From Ohtaekwangia sp. (GTDB taxonomy: Bacteria; Bacteroidota; Bacteroidia; Cytophagales; Cyclobacteriaceae), in assembly GCA_021155195.1 (NCBI GenBank), contig JAJNPV010000017.1, positions 186,001-250,000 of the forward strand: a stretch of 64,000 nt of DNA, written 5' to 3'. Below the pieces are notes generated by a model. That model did no database searches and had not been told where the DNA came from. It saw only the letters and a program-made list of their open reading frames with translations. Below, piece after piece: positions 1-9,767 of this stretch; position 1 is the first letter of the stretch, and each line of letters starts with the position of its first letter. The translations under genes were made by a program, and so were the position numbers.

Positions 1-276
1 TTGCTGCGGGCTGATGCTATACTCAACCGGAACACGAATGTCATTTGTTGAACCAGCAAAGGCTAGCCCCAACATCCATCTGCGATTTATAAATACTCCT
101 CCATACACTTCCGAGATATTGGCAAACTCGCCTCCAATGGTTGTGAATTTATTGGTGAGTGCACCATAGCCGCCCGTACATTTTCCGGAACCAAAAAGTG
201 TTTGAACTTCCTGCGCTAATGCAGAGTGCGACATCAGGAAAGAAAATAAGCTTACTACAACAAAACGGGTTTTCAT
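1..276 (-). CDS. Exported hypothetical protein, C-terminus beyond window
   Basis: The ATG is at 276 and the frame stays open to the window edge, giving 92 residues. The protein begins with a clear signal peptide (MKTRFVVVSLFSFLMSHSALA, cleavage before QE). The mature part is rich in Gly and aromatics (GGYGALTNKFTTIGGEFAN.., then GGVFINRRWMLGL), a texture typical of short Bacteroidota outer-membrane or secreted proteins in which GGYGA..KFT.I.GEFA is followed by a strand pair. That family resemblance is from memory and no function is known for it. It lies upstream of, and in the same direction as nothing else visible; the next gene (ABC permease) is also on minus but is separated by 72 bases. 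Confidence 0.75.
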   Translation of the reverse strand, partial: MKTRFVVVSLFSFLMSHSALAQEVQTLFGSGKCTGGYGALTNKFTTIGGEFANISEVYGGVFINRRWMLGLAFAGSTNDIRVPVEYSISPQQ

Positions 277-348
277 AATCGTCAATTTTTTAACAAGACA
301 ATCGACAATCAGGTATCCCCTATTCTATGCACACTTTTTCTTAAATAA

Positions 349-1569
349 TTATTCGTGGCGAATGGCATCCACAGGATTAAGCTTTGACGCCCGAATGGCA
401 GGATACGTTCCAAAAACTACTCCCACCAAAATAGAAATGACAGAAACAAGGAGGACAGTATTTAATGTATACGCTGCCTGAAAGGGAACTTCAGCTACTG
501 CCCGAACAATCGGGATAATAACCATGGTAGCCAGAATACCAACTACTAATCCCAAAAAGCTTCCAAAGGCCGACACCGTAATGGACTCGGACAAAAACAA
601 TAGAACAATATCACGCCTGTTAGCACCCGTGGCTTTTCTAATGCCAATCTCAGCCGTACGTTCCGTTACCGAAATTAGTAGTACATTCATCACTCCTATT
701 CCGCCCACAACAACCGAGATGCCCACAATCAATCCCATTACAATTCGAAAAACCAAAAAGGCTTTGGTCGCCTGTTCAATTCTGAAATCATTGGTTGTAA
801 TCGTGAAATTATCTTTCGAGCCATTATAATTCTTGGCCAGCCAATTAGTGATCTCTCCTTTTAAAGCCGGAATATCTTCGGTAATTTTTGCATCAACCAT
901 CACCATGGGTGGATGTTCATACAATTGGGTGGGTGTAAGTAATGTAATCGGGAAATAAATTTGAGGTGCTTTAACATTGAGTTCAGGAACAATGCCAATG
1001 ATTCTTAATTTCTTACCCAGAAAAGTGATTGTTTGACCAATGAAATCAGATTCATTCTCCAATGAAGTCGCTTTAAAAAAGGCACTATTAACAACTGCCA
1101 CATTTCGTTTCGCTTCTACATCTTCATCGTGATAAATCGTTCCTATGAATTTAGCAGTATCCGGTCGAATGGTTCCCGCATTTACCCAGGCATAAGCACC
1201 TATTCGCTTTCCATCTGCTAATTCAACTTCCCCCGAAAAAGAAGCACTGAAAATTGCATCCGCAGGTTTACTCAGCGTTTCCTTCAGGCCTTTAAAATGA
1301 TCGTAATCAATTACAGGAAACGTATCTCGCTTTATCCGAACCTCATTTACACTCTTATGTGAAACGGATTGCACCATAATAGCATTGAGTGAAGTGGTGC
1401 TCGAAATTTGTTCGCGCGCCAGTTTTTCCATTCCATCAATAAGCGAAAGAATAGAGACCAGGGCGGCTACTCCAATCACAATGCCTAATACAGAAAGAAA
1501 GGTGTGAAATAGATTTGACCGGATGTTGCCTAACGCCAGAGCAAATGAACTGAAAATCTTTTGTAGCAT
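349..1569 (-). CDS. MacB/FtsX-type ABC transporter permease
   Basis: 406-residue inner-membrane permease of the MacB/LolC type. An N-terminal membrane segment (about residues 10-35, LGNIRSNLFHTFLSVLGIVIGVAAL) is followed by a MacB-like periplasmic core (about 45-270) and a C-terminal FtsX domain with three membrane segments (about 275-400) carrying the family signature TERTAEIGIRKATGANRRDI. The frame can be extended to a TTG at 1608, but the ATG at 1569 is chosen because homologues begin at the LxxIRxNxxxTFLSxLGIxIG segment. Such permeases work with an ABC ATPase and export lipids, lipoproteins or small molecules; no ATPase gene is adjacent, so the partner must be encoded elsewhere. Substrate unknown. 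Confidence 0.88.
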   Translation of the reverse strand: MLQKIFSSFALALGNIRSNLFHTFLSVLGIVIGVAALVSILSLIDGMEKLAREQISSTTSLNAIMVQSVSHKSVNEVRIKRDTFPVIDYDHFKGLKETLSKPADAIFSASFSGEVELADGKRIGAYAWVNAGTIRPDTAKFIGTIYHDEDVEAKRNVAVVNSAFFKATSLENESDFIGQTITFLGKKLRIIGIVPELNVKAPQIYFPITLLTPTQLYEHPPMVMVDAKITEDIPALKGEITNWLAKNYNGSKDNFTITTNDFRIEQATKAFLVFRIVMGLIVGISVVVGGIGVMNVLLISVTERTAEIGIRKATGANRRDIVLLFLSESITVSAFGSFLGLVVGILATMVIIPIVRAVAEVPFQAAYTLNTVLLVSVISILVGVVFGTYPAIRASKLNPVDAIRHE

Positions 1570-1623
1570 AGATTCAAGTAACAAAGCAAAGACTCTGCAC
1601 CCTATCAAATGTTACGAAACATT

Positions 1624-2103
1624 TTACTTTTTATTCAAAAAAGAAGAGTACATCCAAATCAATTTTTCCTGCGCGCGAATATAATCACTCATAAGCGCAT
1701 TGGTTCCCTCATCCCCTGCATCAGCCGAAAGGCTCAGCAACGTCCGTTGAATTCCTATTATTATTTTATACGATTCCAGAATTTCAGCCACAGCTTTGTA
1801 ACCATCAGACACTTGCTTGCTTTCCTTTATTCGCGATACTTTTTGGTAATCGCTGTAATTGTGATTGGGGGTGTAACCCAGGGTTAGAATTCGTTCTGCT
1901 ACTTCATCAATCTTAAGGAGAAGACCGTTATACAACTCTTCAAATTTAAGATGCAACTCAAAAAACTTTTCGCCTTTAATATTCCAGTGATAGCCGCGGG
2001 TATTCTGATAAAACAAAGAATAATTTGCCAGCAACTCATTCAACATCTTGGCCAGATTTTCAGACTTGGCTGTATCCAGTCCTATAGCATTAAGGTTTTT
2101 CAT
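1624..2103 (-). CDS. dps: Dps family ferritin-like protein
   Basis: 159-residue cytoplasmic Dps protein, which forms a 12-mer shell that oxidises Fe(II) with H2O2 and protects DNA under stress. The inter-subunit ferroxidase residues are all present with the family spacing: His39 (in GYHWNIKG), His51, Asp66 and Glu70, which is H-x11-H-x14-D-x3-E. Length is typical. It is followed on the same strand, after 54 bases, by the ABC permease, with no evident functional link. The upstream region (2104-2130) has a short inverted repeat GTTAG..CTAAC that could be a regulator site, but this is weak. Confidence 0.92.
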   Translation of the reverse strand: MKNLNAIGLDTAKSENLAKMLNELLANYSLFYQNTRGYHWNIKGEKFFELHLKFEELYNGLLLKIDEVAERILTLGYTPNHNYSDYQKVSRIKESKQVSDGYKAVAEILESYKIIIGIQRTLLSLSADAGDEGTNALMSDYIRAQEKLIWMYSSFLNKK

Positions 2104-2200
2104 AGCTAAAATAGTTAGTTCTAATTTTCTAACAGGTTATTTACAAAACTTGTTCAACCTACTAAAGAATTTATTTACACACTATGATTAAAATCAGGAA

Positions 2201-3571
2201 TTACTTTAAGTATTCAATGGCAGCCTGATTTTGATTGACCACATGCTGCTTGAGTGCTGCCAACTCATTAACAAAAGCAGTATTATTTGTTAAGTGAGTA
2301 TATTTTCCGATTTCAAACTCTGCAGGCCCTAATACATAGGGTGAAATCAACTCATGATACTGTGTAAAAAGAATGTTCATGGCATCTGGCTTAAAGACTA
2401 TATTCACAAACTCCTGCACATACTCTTTATACTTCAACTTATAAACCGGATCATCTATCAGATTTCGGATTAAGGGCCAGTTATCGCCTACGGTGGAGAG
2501 TGAAATGGGGGTTGCTTGTCCACCTCTGTTCATCATACACTCGTTATTATCCCAGGGTATCCACATTAGGCCGGCAGGCGATTGATTATATAAATAATAA
2601 TTGTGAGCCATCTTGCCATAAGTATCCCAGTTTTGCATTGTAGAATTAATGGCAAGCCATTTCAGGAAATGAGATACATTAAATGTTTTTTCAAGTTCCG
2701 AGCGCCATTGAGTGGGATTAGTTGTTCTTAATCCACTGTTTAAAATTGAAATTGTAGCTTGTACATCGGTATAGTCAGCCGCTTCTTCATTGTTCTTCTT
2801 TTCAAACTGCGACTGAACAAATGTTTTAAAATTAGATTCGGGCTTATAAATGTTACCCGACTTGCCGCCTAATTGATCCTTAAGCATGGTATCATCCACT
2901 ACTTCCACCATTGTATAAACTCCACAATACCTCAACCCATCTCCAAAATTAATATACACTTTATAGAACGCAGTTTGTGAACTTGGAATACCAGCCAATC
3001 TAAAAATATCAGAACCTACTTTTTCCCGAATCAATGAATTGTCATTTGCTCCTGGAGACATGGAAAGTTCCTTGAATCCATAGAAGCGCTGGTTCTTGAA
3101 TTGAGGAAAATCATCTTCGAAACGATCCATGTTTAGCCGAAACGGCAATTTATAGATTCCATTGCGCCAGCTATTTTTTAGTGTTGAATTGCCTTTTAAT
3201 CGAAACCCTACTTTATACCATTGTTTCCCGTTGTATTTTACAGAAACCGGAACATAATCGGGTTCTTCATCCGGAAACCCTTGAGTTTGAACGCCCCCAG
3301 AACCAAATGCAAATCCATACAATGATTTCATATTCTGTTGCACGGCACTCCAGTCTGTGCTGGTAAGTGTGATCTCTATTGAGTTTACTTTTTGTTGCTG
3401 AAACACTTCAGCATAATTGGGTTCAACTTTATTTCCGTGTGTAGTTTCCGTCCAGTCTGAAGTTGCAATTGCATCATCCGTTTCCACTTCTGGTTCCGCA
3501 CAGGACGAAGCAAACCCCATCATAGCAGCTGTTATAAGGATGGTTACACTTGAAAGTTTTCTATTGGACAT
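2201..3571 (-). CDS. CotH kinase-like lipoprotein
   Basis: 456-residue secreted lipoprotein. The N-terminus is a lipoprotein signal with the lipobox cysteine at residue 24 (MGFASSC). The body matches the CotH family (atypical protein kinases first known from spore coats, also found in secreted Bacteroidota proteins): an early QQKVNSIEITLT strand, YNGKQWYKVGFRLKGNS, GNIYKPES (candidate ATP-lysine region) and WIPWDNNE (candidate metal-binding Asp). Kinase activity is known only for some family members; here it is inference. The gene stands alone, divergent from the T9SS cargo gene at 3725, with 153 bases between them that could hold both promoters. Confidence 0.85.
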   Translation of the reverse strand: MSNRKLSSVTILITAAMMGFASSCAEPEVETDDAIATSDWTETTHGNKVEPNYAEVFQQQKVNSIEITLTSTDWSAVQQNMKSLYGFAFGSGGVQTQGFPDEEPDYVPVSVKYNGKQWYKVGFRLKGNSTLKNSWRNGIYKLPFRLNMDRFEDDFPQFKNQRFYGFKELSMSPGANDNSLIREKVGSDIFRLAGIPSSQTAFYKVYINFGDGLRYCGVYTMVEVVDDTMLKDQLGGKSGNIYKPESNFKTFVQSQFEKKNNEEAADYTDVQATISILNSGLRTTNPTQWRSELEKTFNVSHFLKWLAINSTMQNWDTYGKMAHNYYLYNQSPAGLMWIPWDNNECMMNRGGQATPISLSTVGDNWPLIRNLIDDPVYKLKYKEYVQEFVNIVFKPDAMNILFTQYHELISPYVLGPAEFEIGKYTHLTNNTAFVNELAALKQHVVNQNQAAIEYLK

Positions 3572-3724
3572 GGTATAAAATTAACATTAAGGAATGAATT
3601 TGTAGAAACAACCCGTTTGCGTTAATCTATGGATTATACAGGTTTATCTCTTTTATAGTATCTTGAATGGTTTTCTTAATTAATTACATCTTCACTAAGG
3701 CACAGGCTCAGAGTCACATCGAAC

Positions 3725-6550
3725 ATGAGGTATTTTTTGGTTTTTATTTTAAGTTTAGTCTTATTGAATTCTGCACAAGCAACCCATTTGCGTGCAGCTG
3801 ATATTAGAATTGAACCCGTTTGCGGAAGCCCCCGAACGTTCGCCATCACCATAGTTGCTTATTTAAACACACAATCAAACACTCGTTTTGGAACCAATAG
3901 CGAAGTGATCTTTGGCGATGGTTCATCTGTTAGAATTCCAATTACCACTGCCACGGCCCGCCCCGATCTTGGACTGAATATAGCAGTGGCCACATTTAAC
4001 GTAACACATACCTATCCCACGAATGGAAATTATACCATTACTTATATTGAACGAGATCGTAGCAGTGGTATTTTAAACATTGTTAATTCAGATGACGTGC
4101 CCTACGTTACGTTCGTCAATTTTACCATCGATCCCATCAATGGATGTAACAATGTCCCTTTCCTGTCAGTACCTCCGCTCGATCGCGCATGTTTTAAATC
4201 AGCTTTTTTTCACACCCCGGGTGCCTATGATGTTGATGGTGATAGTTTATCATACGAACTATCTATTCCCGCCAATAGCCCCACAACATTCTCAAATTAC
4301 ACTCCACCCAATAATTCAAGATTTTATTCAAACTTTAACATCGGTAATGAAGATGAGAATGGGCCACCCCTCTTTACAATTGATCCTGTTTCAGGATTGC
4401 TAACCTGGGATGCACCGGGGAGAATTGGTGAATACAACATCGCCTTTAAAATAATTGAGTGGCGAAAAGATTCTACTACTTCTCAATACCGAAAACTGAG
4501 CACCACTACGCGCGACATGCAAATAGTGGTTGAAGAATGCCAGAACATCCGACCTTCACTTACTATACCAGCCGACATTTGTGTAGAGGCCGGAACATCA
4601 ATCGATGAATTGATTCGCGGAATGGATCAAGATAATGATGCTGTTAAGATTGAGGTATTTTCTGAACTGATTGACTTCGCTCCATCAAAAATTCCGGCTA
4701 TCTATTTACCAAACCCTGCTGTATTCTTACCTTCCGATCCACCTGCCGAACTTCGCTTTCAATGGCAAACCGATTGCATGCACGTGAGGCAGCAACCTTA
4801 TCAGGTTGTTTTTAAAATAACGGACAGTCCGCCACAAGGGCCAAAGCTTGTAAACTTTAAGATCTGGAACATTAAAGTAGTTGCCCCGGCCCCACAATGG
4901 ATTAAAACAGAATTGGATCTGGTAAAACGATATGCCAACCTTGAATGGAATTCTTATGCTTGCAGCAATGCAGACAAAATCCAGATTTGGAGAAAGGTTG
5001 ATTCTTATCCCTACGCTCCAGGATTTTGCAGTCCGGGCTTACCAAAGTTTTTTGGATATAATCTGATTGGAGAAGTTCCCATCGCACAAACCACTTTTAC
5101 AGATACAAATTTTGGCCGGGGACTAGTGGTAGGTGCAACGTATTGTTACCGGATTATGGCTTACTTTAATTCACCGGCCAGCACACCCAGTTTAGTTTCA
5201 TTGGAAAAGTGTATTGGCCCGATTGAAGCCGATGCCCCTGTGATTACGCATGTAAGTGTTGAAAAGACCGATGAAGGTGAGGGAAAAGTAAGAGTAAGCT
5301 GGCGAAGTCCTTTCGCTATTAATGAAGTTCAATTTCCAAAACCTTATGAATATGAAATTTATAGAGCCGTTGGTTTTGCGGGAGATACAAGCTTAATCAA
5401 AGCAGGTCGAGTACGTGATACTACTTTTCTGGATTCCAATGTTAATACAGAGGAAAAAGTGTTCAACTATCGGATTGTGTTGTATGCAATTCCACAAAAT
5501 GCCCAGCAAATGGTATCAGTTGATACTTCAGCAATTGCGTCATCAGTTCGGTTACAGGTTTCAATTGGGATGAAGAAAATTGAACTTGCCTGGCGCGATA
5601 GTGTACCGTGGTCGAATGTGATTCAAATGAACCCTTATCACTTAATCTATAGAGCCGTTGAAAGTCCCGATCCACAAGATATGATTTTGATTGATAGCGT
5701 GAATGTTACTGAAAACGGATTTAACTATATTGACCAGGGGCAGTTTAATAATGAGCCCCTGCAAGATGATCAACGATACTCCTATCGGGTGTTAACCCGG
5801 GGCACGTATGGAAATCCTGCGATTAGAATTCAGGAAAATTTTTCTCAAGTGGTCACTACTTATCCCGAAAATAATTTAATTCCATGTACACAAACGCTGG
5901 AATTATCTATTGTTAATTGCGATGAGTACCTGAACGCGAACAATTGTTACCAAACCGAGTTTAGCAATACCCTGCGCTGGACGTTAAATGACTTACCGGG
6001 TTGCCGAAGAGATATTCAATCCTATAATATTTACGGTTCGCTAAACCCTGAAGGTAACTATGAATTGCTGGCTTCCGGAGTTGAAGACAGCTTCTTTGTT
6101 CATAGCGGTCTTCCATCCTTCGCATATTGCTATAAAGTTTCTGCTATTGATAAATTAGGCCAAGAGGGTCCATTGAGCGATTCAGTATGCAATGATAATT
6201 GTCCGTATTATTTATTGCCCAATGTATTTACACCCAACGATGATGGCTACAATGATGTATTCAGCGCTAACTTTGATGTTGACACAAATGAAAATTCAGG
6301 ACTTACAATCCGCTGTCCTAGATTTGTAAGAAGTGTTGTGTTTCATGTATATAACCGATGGGGTGATGAGGTATATCAATACCAGTCGCAGGATGCTGCT
6401 GATACCAGCATTCGATGGGATGGAATTGAATCAAATGGTCGGGAACTTGCAACTGGAGTTTATTATTATCGTGCCGAAGTGACCTTTGATAGACTTTACC
6501 CACAAGATCGCTACAAGGAAATAAACGGCTGGGTACAACTGATCAGGTAA
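3725..6550 (+). CDS. T9SS type B cargo protein (gliding motility-associated C-terminal domain)
   Basis: 941-residue secreted protein. The signal peptide (about 1-19, ending AQA) is followed by PKD/cadherin-like and fibronectin type III-like beta domains (for example the ones around residues 390-500, 505-610 and 610-720). The C-terminal approx. 95 residues carry LPNVFTPNDDGYNDVF, YNRWGDEVY and WDGIESNGRELATGVYYY, the CHU_C/TIGR04131 signature that serves as a type B sorting signal for the type IX secretion system. Many paired cysteines suggest disulfides in the extracellular product. It is probably an adhesin-like surface or secreted protein; the ligand is unknown. The 16-base gap to the next gene means the DUF1801 gene may be co-transcribed. 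Confidence 0.92.
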   Translation: MRYFLVFILSLVLLNSAQATHLRAADIRIEPVCGSPRTFAITIVAYLNTQSNTRFGTNSEVIFGDGSSVRIPITTATARPDLGLNIAVATFNVTHTYPTNGNYTITYIERDRSSGILNIVNSDDVPYVTFVNFTIDPINGCNNVPFLSVPPLDRACFKSAFFHTPGAYDVDGDSLSYELSIPANSPTTFSNYTPPNNSRFYSNFNIGNEDENGPPLFTIDPVSGLLTWDAPGRIGEYNIAFKIIEWRKDSTTSQYRKLSTTTRDMQIVVEECQNIRPSLTIPADICVEAGTSIDELIRGMDQDNDAVKIEVFSELIDFAPSKIPAIYLPNPAVFLPSDPPAELRFQWQTDCMHVRQQPYQVVFKITDSPPQGPKLVNFKIWNIKVVAPAPQWIKTELDLVKRYANLEWNSYACSNADKIQIWRKVDSYPYAPGFCSPGLPKFFGYNLIGEVPIAQTTFTDTNFGRGLVVGATYCYRIMAYFNSPASTPSLVSLEKCIGPIEADAPVITHVSVEKTDEGEGKVRVSWRSPFAINEVQFPKPYEYEIYRAVGFAGDTSLIKAGRVRDTTFLDSNVNTEEKVFNYRIVLYAIPQNAQQMVSVDTSAIASSVRLQVSIGMKKIELAWRDSVPWSNVIQMNPYHLIYRAVESPDPQDMILIDSVNVTENGFNYIDQGQFNNEPLQDDQRYSYRVLTRGTYGNPAIRIQENFSQVVTTYPENNLIPCTQTLELSIVNCDEYLNANNCYQTEFSNTLRWTLNDLPGCRRDIQSYNIYGSLNPEGNYELLASGVEDSFFVHSGLPSFAYCYKVSAIDKLGQEGPLSDSVCNDNCPYYLLPNVFTPNDDGYNDVFSANFDVDTNENSGLTIRCPRFVRSVVFHVYNRWGDEVYQYQSQDAADTSIRWDGIESNGRELATGVYYYRAEVTFDRLYPQDRYKEINGWVQLIR

Positions 6551-6566
6551 TTAAAACACCACTAAT

Positions 6567-7055
6567 ATGAGCAAAGAACAAACAGGTGACTTATTAAAAT
6601 TCCTTAAGCCATTTTCTGCCAACACTCAGAAAATCGTTTTACAGCTAAGAGAGTTTGTTTGGGATTTATACCCAAAAGCGAATGAGTTGATCTACGACAA
6701 TTATAATGCCTTAGCATTTGGTTGGTCACCAACAGATCGGGTTGGGCACATTTTTGCAAACATTGCTGTTGGCCGAACGAACAGCAATATTCATTTTGGA
6801 TTTTATTGGGGTGCCCAGATTGCGGATCCAAAAAAGATATTGTTAGGCAATGGAAATCAGTATAGATATATTCTTGTCTCCGATATCGAAACCTTTCCTA
6901 AAACTTATATAAAGAAACTTCTTAAGGACGCTTTTGCTAACTCCCTCGCCAAAGTGAAAGACCAAAAGCAGATTATGAATGGACTAACCATTACCAAATC
7001 AATTTCGAAAGTAAAACGAACGCTCAAACCGAAGGCAGCAAAAAAGAAGAAATGA
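6567..7055 (+). CDS. DUF1801 (YdhG-like) domain protein
   Basis: 162-residue cytoplasmic protein. Residues 10-130 fit the DUF1801 fold (LKPFSANTQKIVLQLREFVWDLYPKANELIYDNYNALAFGW..), and the last 20 residues are a Lys-rich basic tail (KRTLKPKAAKKKK). The family has no established biochemical function. It starts 16 bases after the T9SS cargo gene and ends 4 bases before the convergent OmpA-family gene, so transcription from the two strands must overlap here. Confidence 0.8.
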   Translation: MSKEQTGDLLKFLKPFSANTQKIVLQLREFVWDLYPKANELIYDNYNALAFGWSPTDRVGHIFANIAVGRTNSNIHFGFYWGAQIADPKKILLGNGNQYRYILVSDIETFPKTYIKKLLKDAFANSLAKVKDQKQIMNGLTITKSISKVKRTLKPKAAKKKK

Positions 7056-7059
7056 ATTA

Positions 7060-7800
7060 CTAATCCCGTAGGATGATCTCCACACGTCTGTTTTTTTGCC
7101 GGCCTTCTTCAAACGTGTTATCTCCAATGGGTTCGCTACTGCCCTTCCCTTCAAAGGTAATTCGGGTAGGGTCAATCCCCTTATCAATCAGATAAACCCC
7201 AACAGCCTCGGCACGGCTTGTTGATAACCGCATGTTGTAAGCTTCGCGCCCGGTGTTGTCCGTATGACCAATAATGGATACCTGTGTTGTTAGTCTCTTT
7301 TTCAAAAGCCCAACCAAGGTATCAAGTTGGGAGGTAAAATCTTTTTTCAAGGCCGGACTATTTACATCGAACAATACATCACTCAGAATAAACTTTCTTT
7401 CTTTTGGTGCCTCAGTATCAACAATCGGAGCAATTACCTTTTTTATTTCTGTTGTATCCGGTTTAATGGCAGGCGGCTCGGTTGTATGTACCACAGCCTT
7501 TTGTTCTTGTTTATCGGTCTTTTTTGCATGCTTTACCTGAGGCACATCTTTATAACCATTATATCTTTTTTCTCGTTGCGATTTCTGCCATCCTGCTTCC
7601 CTGCGGCAATTAAATTTAGAGCAAAGAATTTTCTGAAAAATGTTATGCTTGCTGGCACTTCTGATGCGAAGGATATCACGGTGCGCAGGTGTTAAGTGCG
7701 AGATTACAGCCGGAACTTTTCTTTTAACTCCATCCTGTGCCATTAAATTACCTGCCAGAGAAAGAAGGATAATAAATAGAGTAAGTAATTTTAATGGCAT
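7060..7800 (-). CDS. OmpA family outer-membrane protein
   Basis: 246 residues. The signal peptide ends at about residue 21 (NLMAQ). A basic, Lys/Gln-rich linker (about 25-125) precedes a C-terminal OmpA peptidoglycan-binding domain (about 135-245) with the conserved IIGHTDNTG, the NMRLSTSRAEAVGVYL helix and GKGSSEPIGDNT..GRQKNRRVEI. The Asp and Arg of the HTDNxG..NRRVE pattern bind diaminopimelate in the family. There is no N-terminal eight-strand barrel; the linker takes its place, so the protein is probably periplasmic and tethers the outer membrane or a partner to peptidoglycan. Confidence 0.9.
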   Translation of the reverse strand: MPLKLLTLFIILLSLAGNLMAQDGVKRKVPAVISHLTPAHRDILRIRSASKHNIFQKILCSKFNCRREAGWQKSQREKRYNGYKDVPQVKHAKKTDKQEQKAVVHTTEPPAIKPDTTEIKKVIAPIVDTEAPKERKFILSDVLFDVNSPALKKDFTSQLDTLVGLLKKRLTTQVSIIGHTDNTGREAYNMRLSTSRAEAVGVYLIDKGIDPTRITFEGKGSSEPIGDNTFEEGRQKNRRVEIILRD

Positions 7801-7839
7801 GGCTGCTAAAACGGAAATAATTCTATAATAGTACAGTTC

Positions 7840-8484
7840 TTATAAAGATTTCTCAATTGCCTTTGCCCAAATTTTATATCCTTTCTCATTGAGGTGAAGT
7901 CCATCCTGAAGAAAAATATCTTTAAAAACTTCTCCGTTCGAATCAAGCATAGGAGTCCATACATCGGCATATGAAACTTTTTTATGCATACCAGTCCACT
8001 CCTTTAACTTCTTATTGTAATCAAGATACGTTTCTTTAAGGTGCCATCGTGCAAGGCTGGGCTTCGGTGAAATGAAGACTACTTTTACTTTTTTAGGAAG
8101 TTTGGCCCTAATCAGTGTGAGTAATTGATCCGCTGTCTTCAAAATTTCTTCGGGCGATTTTCCAGAATTAATATCGTTGTCGCCTTCATATATAAAAATC
8201 TCCTTGGGATTATGTTTAATGATCAGCTGCTCGGCATAATATAAAAGATCCGTCATTTCAGAACCGCCAAAACCACGATTAAGAGTGTTATGAGTTGGGA
8301 AATCTGTTGCTAAACTTTTCCAAATTCGGATGCTTGAACTACCCGTAAAAAGAATTAATTTTTTATGAGTTACCTCGCTATCGGCAGTAACCAAATTATC
8401 AATTTCCTTTTGAAATCGCGTTGGGTCTTGTGCTGAAAGGGAAATGCTTAAACACAAGACGCTTAGTAAAATAAAAATCCTCAT
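7840..8484 (-). CDS. Secreted SGNH/GDSL hydrolase
   Basis: 214 residues with a signal peptide (MRIFILLSVLCLSISLSAQ). SGNH blocks are visible: block I FTGSSSIRIW (Ser nucleophile in GSSS), block II Gly in NRGFGGS, block III GDNDIN, and block V DGLHLNEKGY (catalytic Asp-x-x-His). It resembles the platelet-activating-factor acetylhydrolase-like group of SGNH esterases found near polysaccharide and lipid metabolism genes. The substrate cannot be read from the sequence. It lies 39 bases downstream of the OmpA gene start on the same strand and 61 bases from the JmjC-like gene upstream. Confidence 0.88.
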   Translation of the reverse strand: MRIFILLSVLCLSISLSAQDPTRFQKEIDNLVTADSEVTHKKLILFTGSSSIRIWKSLATDFPTHNTLNRGFGGSEMTDLLYYAEQLIIKHNPKEIFIYEGDNDINSGKSPEEILKTADQLLTLIRAKLPKKVKVVFISPKPSLARWHLKETYLDYNKKLKEWTGMHKKVSYADVWTPMLDSNGEVFKDIFLQDGLHLNEKGYKIWAKAIEKSL

Positions 8485-8545
8485 ACCTCTTCTATTTTGA
8501 AAAGCTAATATGAGGATTTTTATCTTAGGAATATCGGTGATTTAC

Positions 8546-9466
8546 TTATGTAGTAGCTGCGTTAGTGCCTTGGAATTCATTTTCGTAATTTCCTGAATTG
8601 AATTTGCTAATGGCTTTATCTGCGCGGCTGAATGCTACACTCTTCTTATATTCAAACCATTTCTCGTCATTTATACTGCGCATCATCCGATCGATCAATC
8701 GCTTGCCGCCCAGGTTCCAAACCCCTTGCAGTTTCATACCCACCCCATTGGCAACCGTTCTAACCGAAAGGCCAAAGCCACCTTCAAGATACTCTATGTG
8801 ATGCCAATATCCGCTTGGCATAAAGAGGGTATCGCCATGCTCAAGAATTGTGCTCATCCCTTTCACATATTTTAACCCCGGATAGGTTTGGTAATCCGGA
8901 TTATCAACATCCACAATTGAATGAACATTAAATGGAAGACGGTATAATAAATCCGATTGATCGGGGGCAAATAATACTACACGCTTGCGGCCATGAAATT
9001 GAGTTAAGAACACATTGCTCATGTCAATGTCCTGATGCATACGAACAATGGATTTGGGCGGACCAAAAAACATGAATGGAATTTTGATGTAGCCTTTAGT
9101 AATCTCCGGATAATCAAAATCTTTTAACAGTTCAGGCTTGTGCTTAAATACGGGAAACAGAAAAAGTCTTAAGTCTGTTGGCTCTCGCTCAATCAAATTA
9201 AGATACTCATCAAACCTCATTGTAGCATTGGGTACCTCCAGTGTTTTCGAAATATCTTCCTTTCGGTTTCCAAATAGACCTACTTCAATATTTCCCATCG
9301 ATTTCTTAAAGAAATCCATTGTCCATTTATCATAAGCGGGGTATTTTTTCCACAAGCCTCTCAACACTACCGGCTTTTGTGGTTTGAGATACGAATGATG
9401 AAACTCTTCACGGGTCATTGAGGAGCCATCCTTAACGGGTACCGGATCTTGTATGTCTAATGCCAT
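8546..9466 (-). CDS. Cupin-8/JmjC-like Fe(II)/2-oxoglutarate oxygenase
   Basis: 306-residue cytoplasmic protein with the cupin_8 architecture. The early PVVLRGL and WTMDFF motifs are typical; the metal site is MHQD (His-x-Asp) near residue 143, with the distal His in PSGYWHHIEYL near 223; QFHGRKRVVLFAP lies between them. Family members hydroxylate protein or tRNA side chains; the substrate here is unknown. No signal peptide. The upstream 301 bases contain no gene. Confidence 0.85.
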   Translation of the reverse strand: MALDIQDPVPVKDGSSMTREEFHHSYLKPQKPVVLRGLWKKYPAYDKWTMDFFKKSMGNIEVGLFGNRKEDISKTLEVPNATMRFDEYLNLIEREPTDLRLFLFPVFKHKPELLKDFDYPEITKGYIKIPFMFFGPPKSIVRMHQDIDMSNVFLTQFHGRKRVVLFAPDQSDLLYRLPFNVHSIVDVDNPDYQTYPGLKYVKGMSTILEHGDTLFMPSGYWHHIEYLEGGFGLSVRTVANGVGMKLQGVWNLGGKRLIDRMMRSINDEKWFEYKKSVAFSRADKAISKFNSGNYENEFQGTNAATT

Positions 9467-9767
9467 AGTCGTTTAGCAATTAATATTGTAAAAAACGAAA
9501 CGCTGCAAAAATAGTTCCTATTATCTCTTCTAATTGCTGAAAATCTGGCTGATCTATCAAAACTTCAGTTGAAAAATTTACACTGGTAAGGTTAATAATT
9601 TAAGAAAAATTGTTTATATCAAACTAACCTTTATGTGTTCATTCCTAAGAGCATGTTGAATATTTTTTAATGGATTACCAGTAGGTCTATCATGCGCGAG
9701 AATGATCTAACGCAATATCATTTAGGCAGCTCTTCGGGTTTGTAATTTTTATTAACATCCCTAAATT
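9467..9767. other. Gene-free stretch of about 300 bases
   Basis: AT-rich DNA between the start of the cupin-8 gene and the stop of the small cupin gene, both on minus. It presumably contains the cupin-8 promoter. I see no ORF, tRNA-like fold, convincing terminator or repeat in it. Confidence 0.6.
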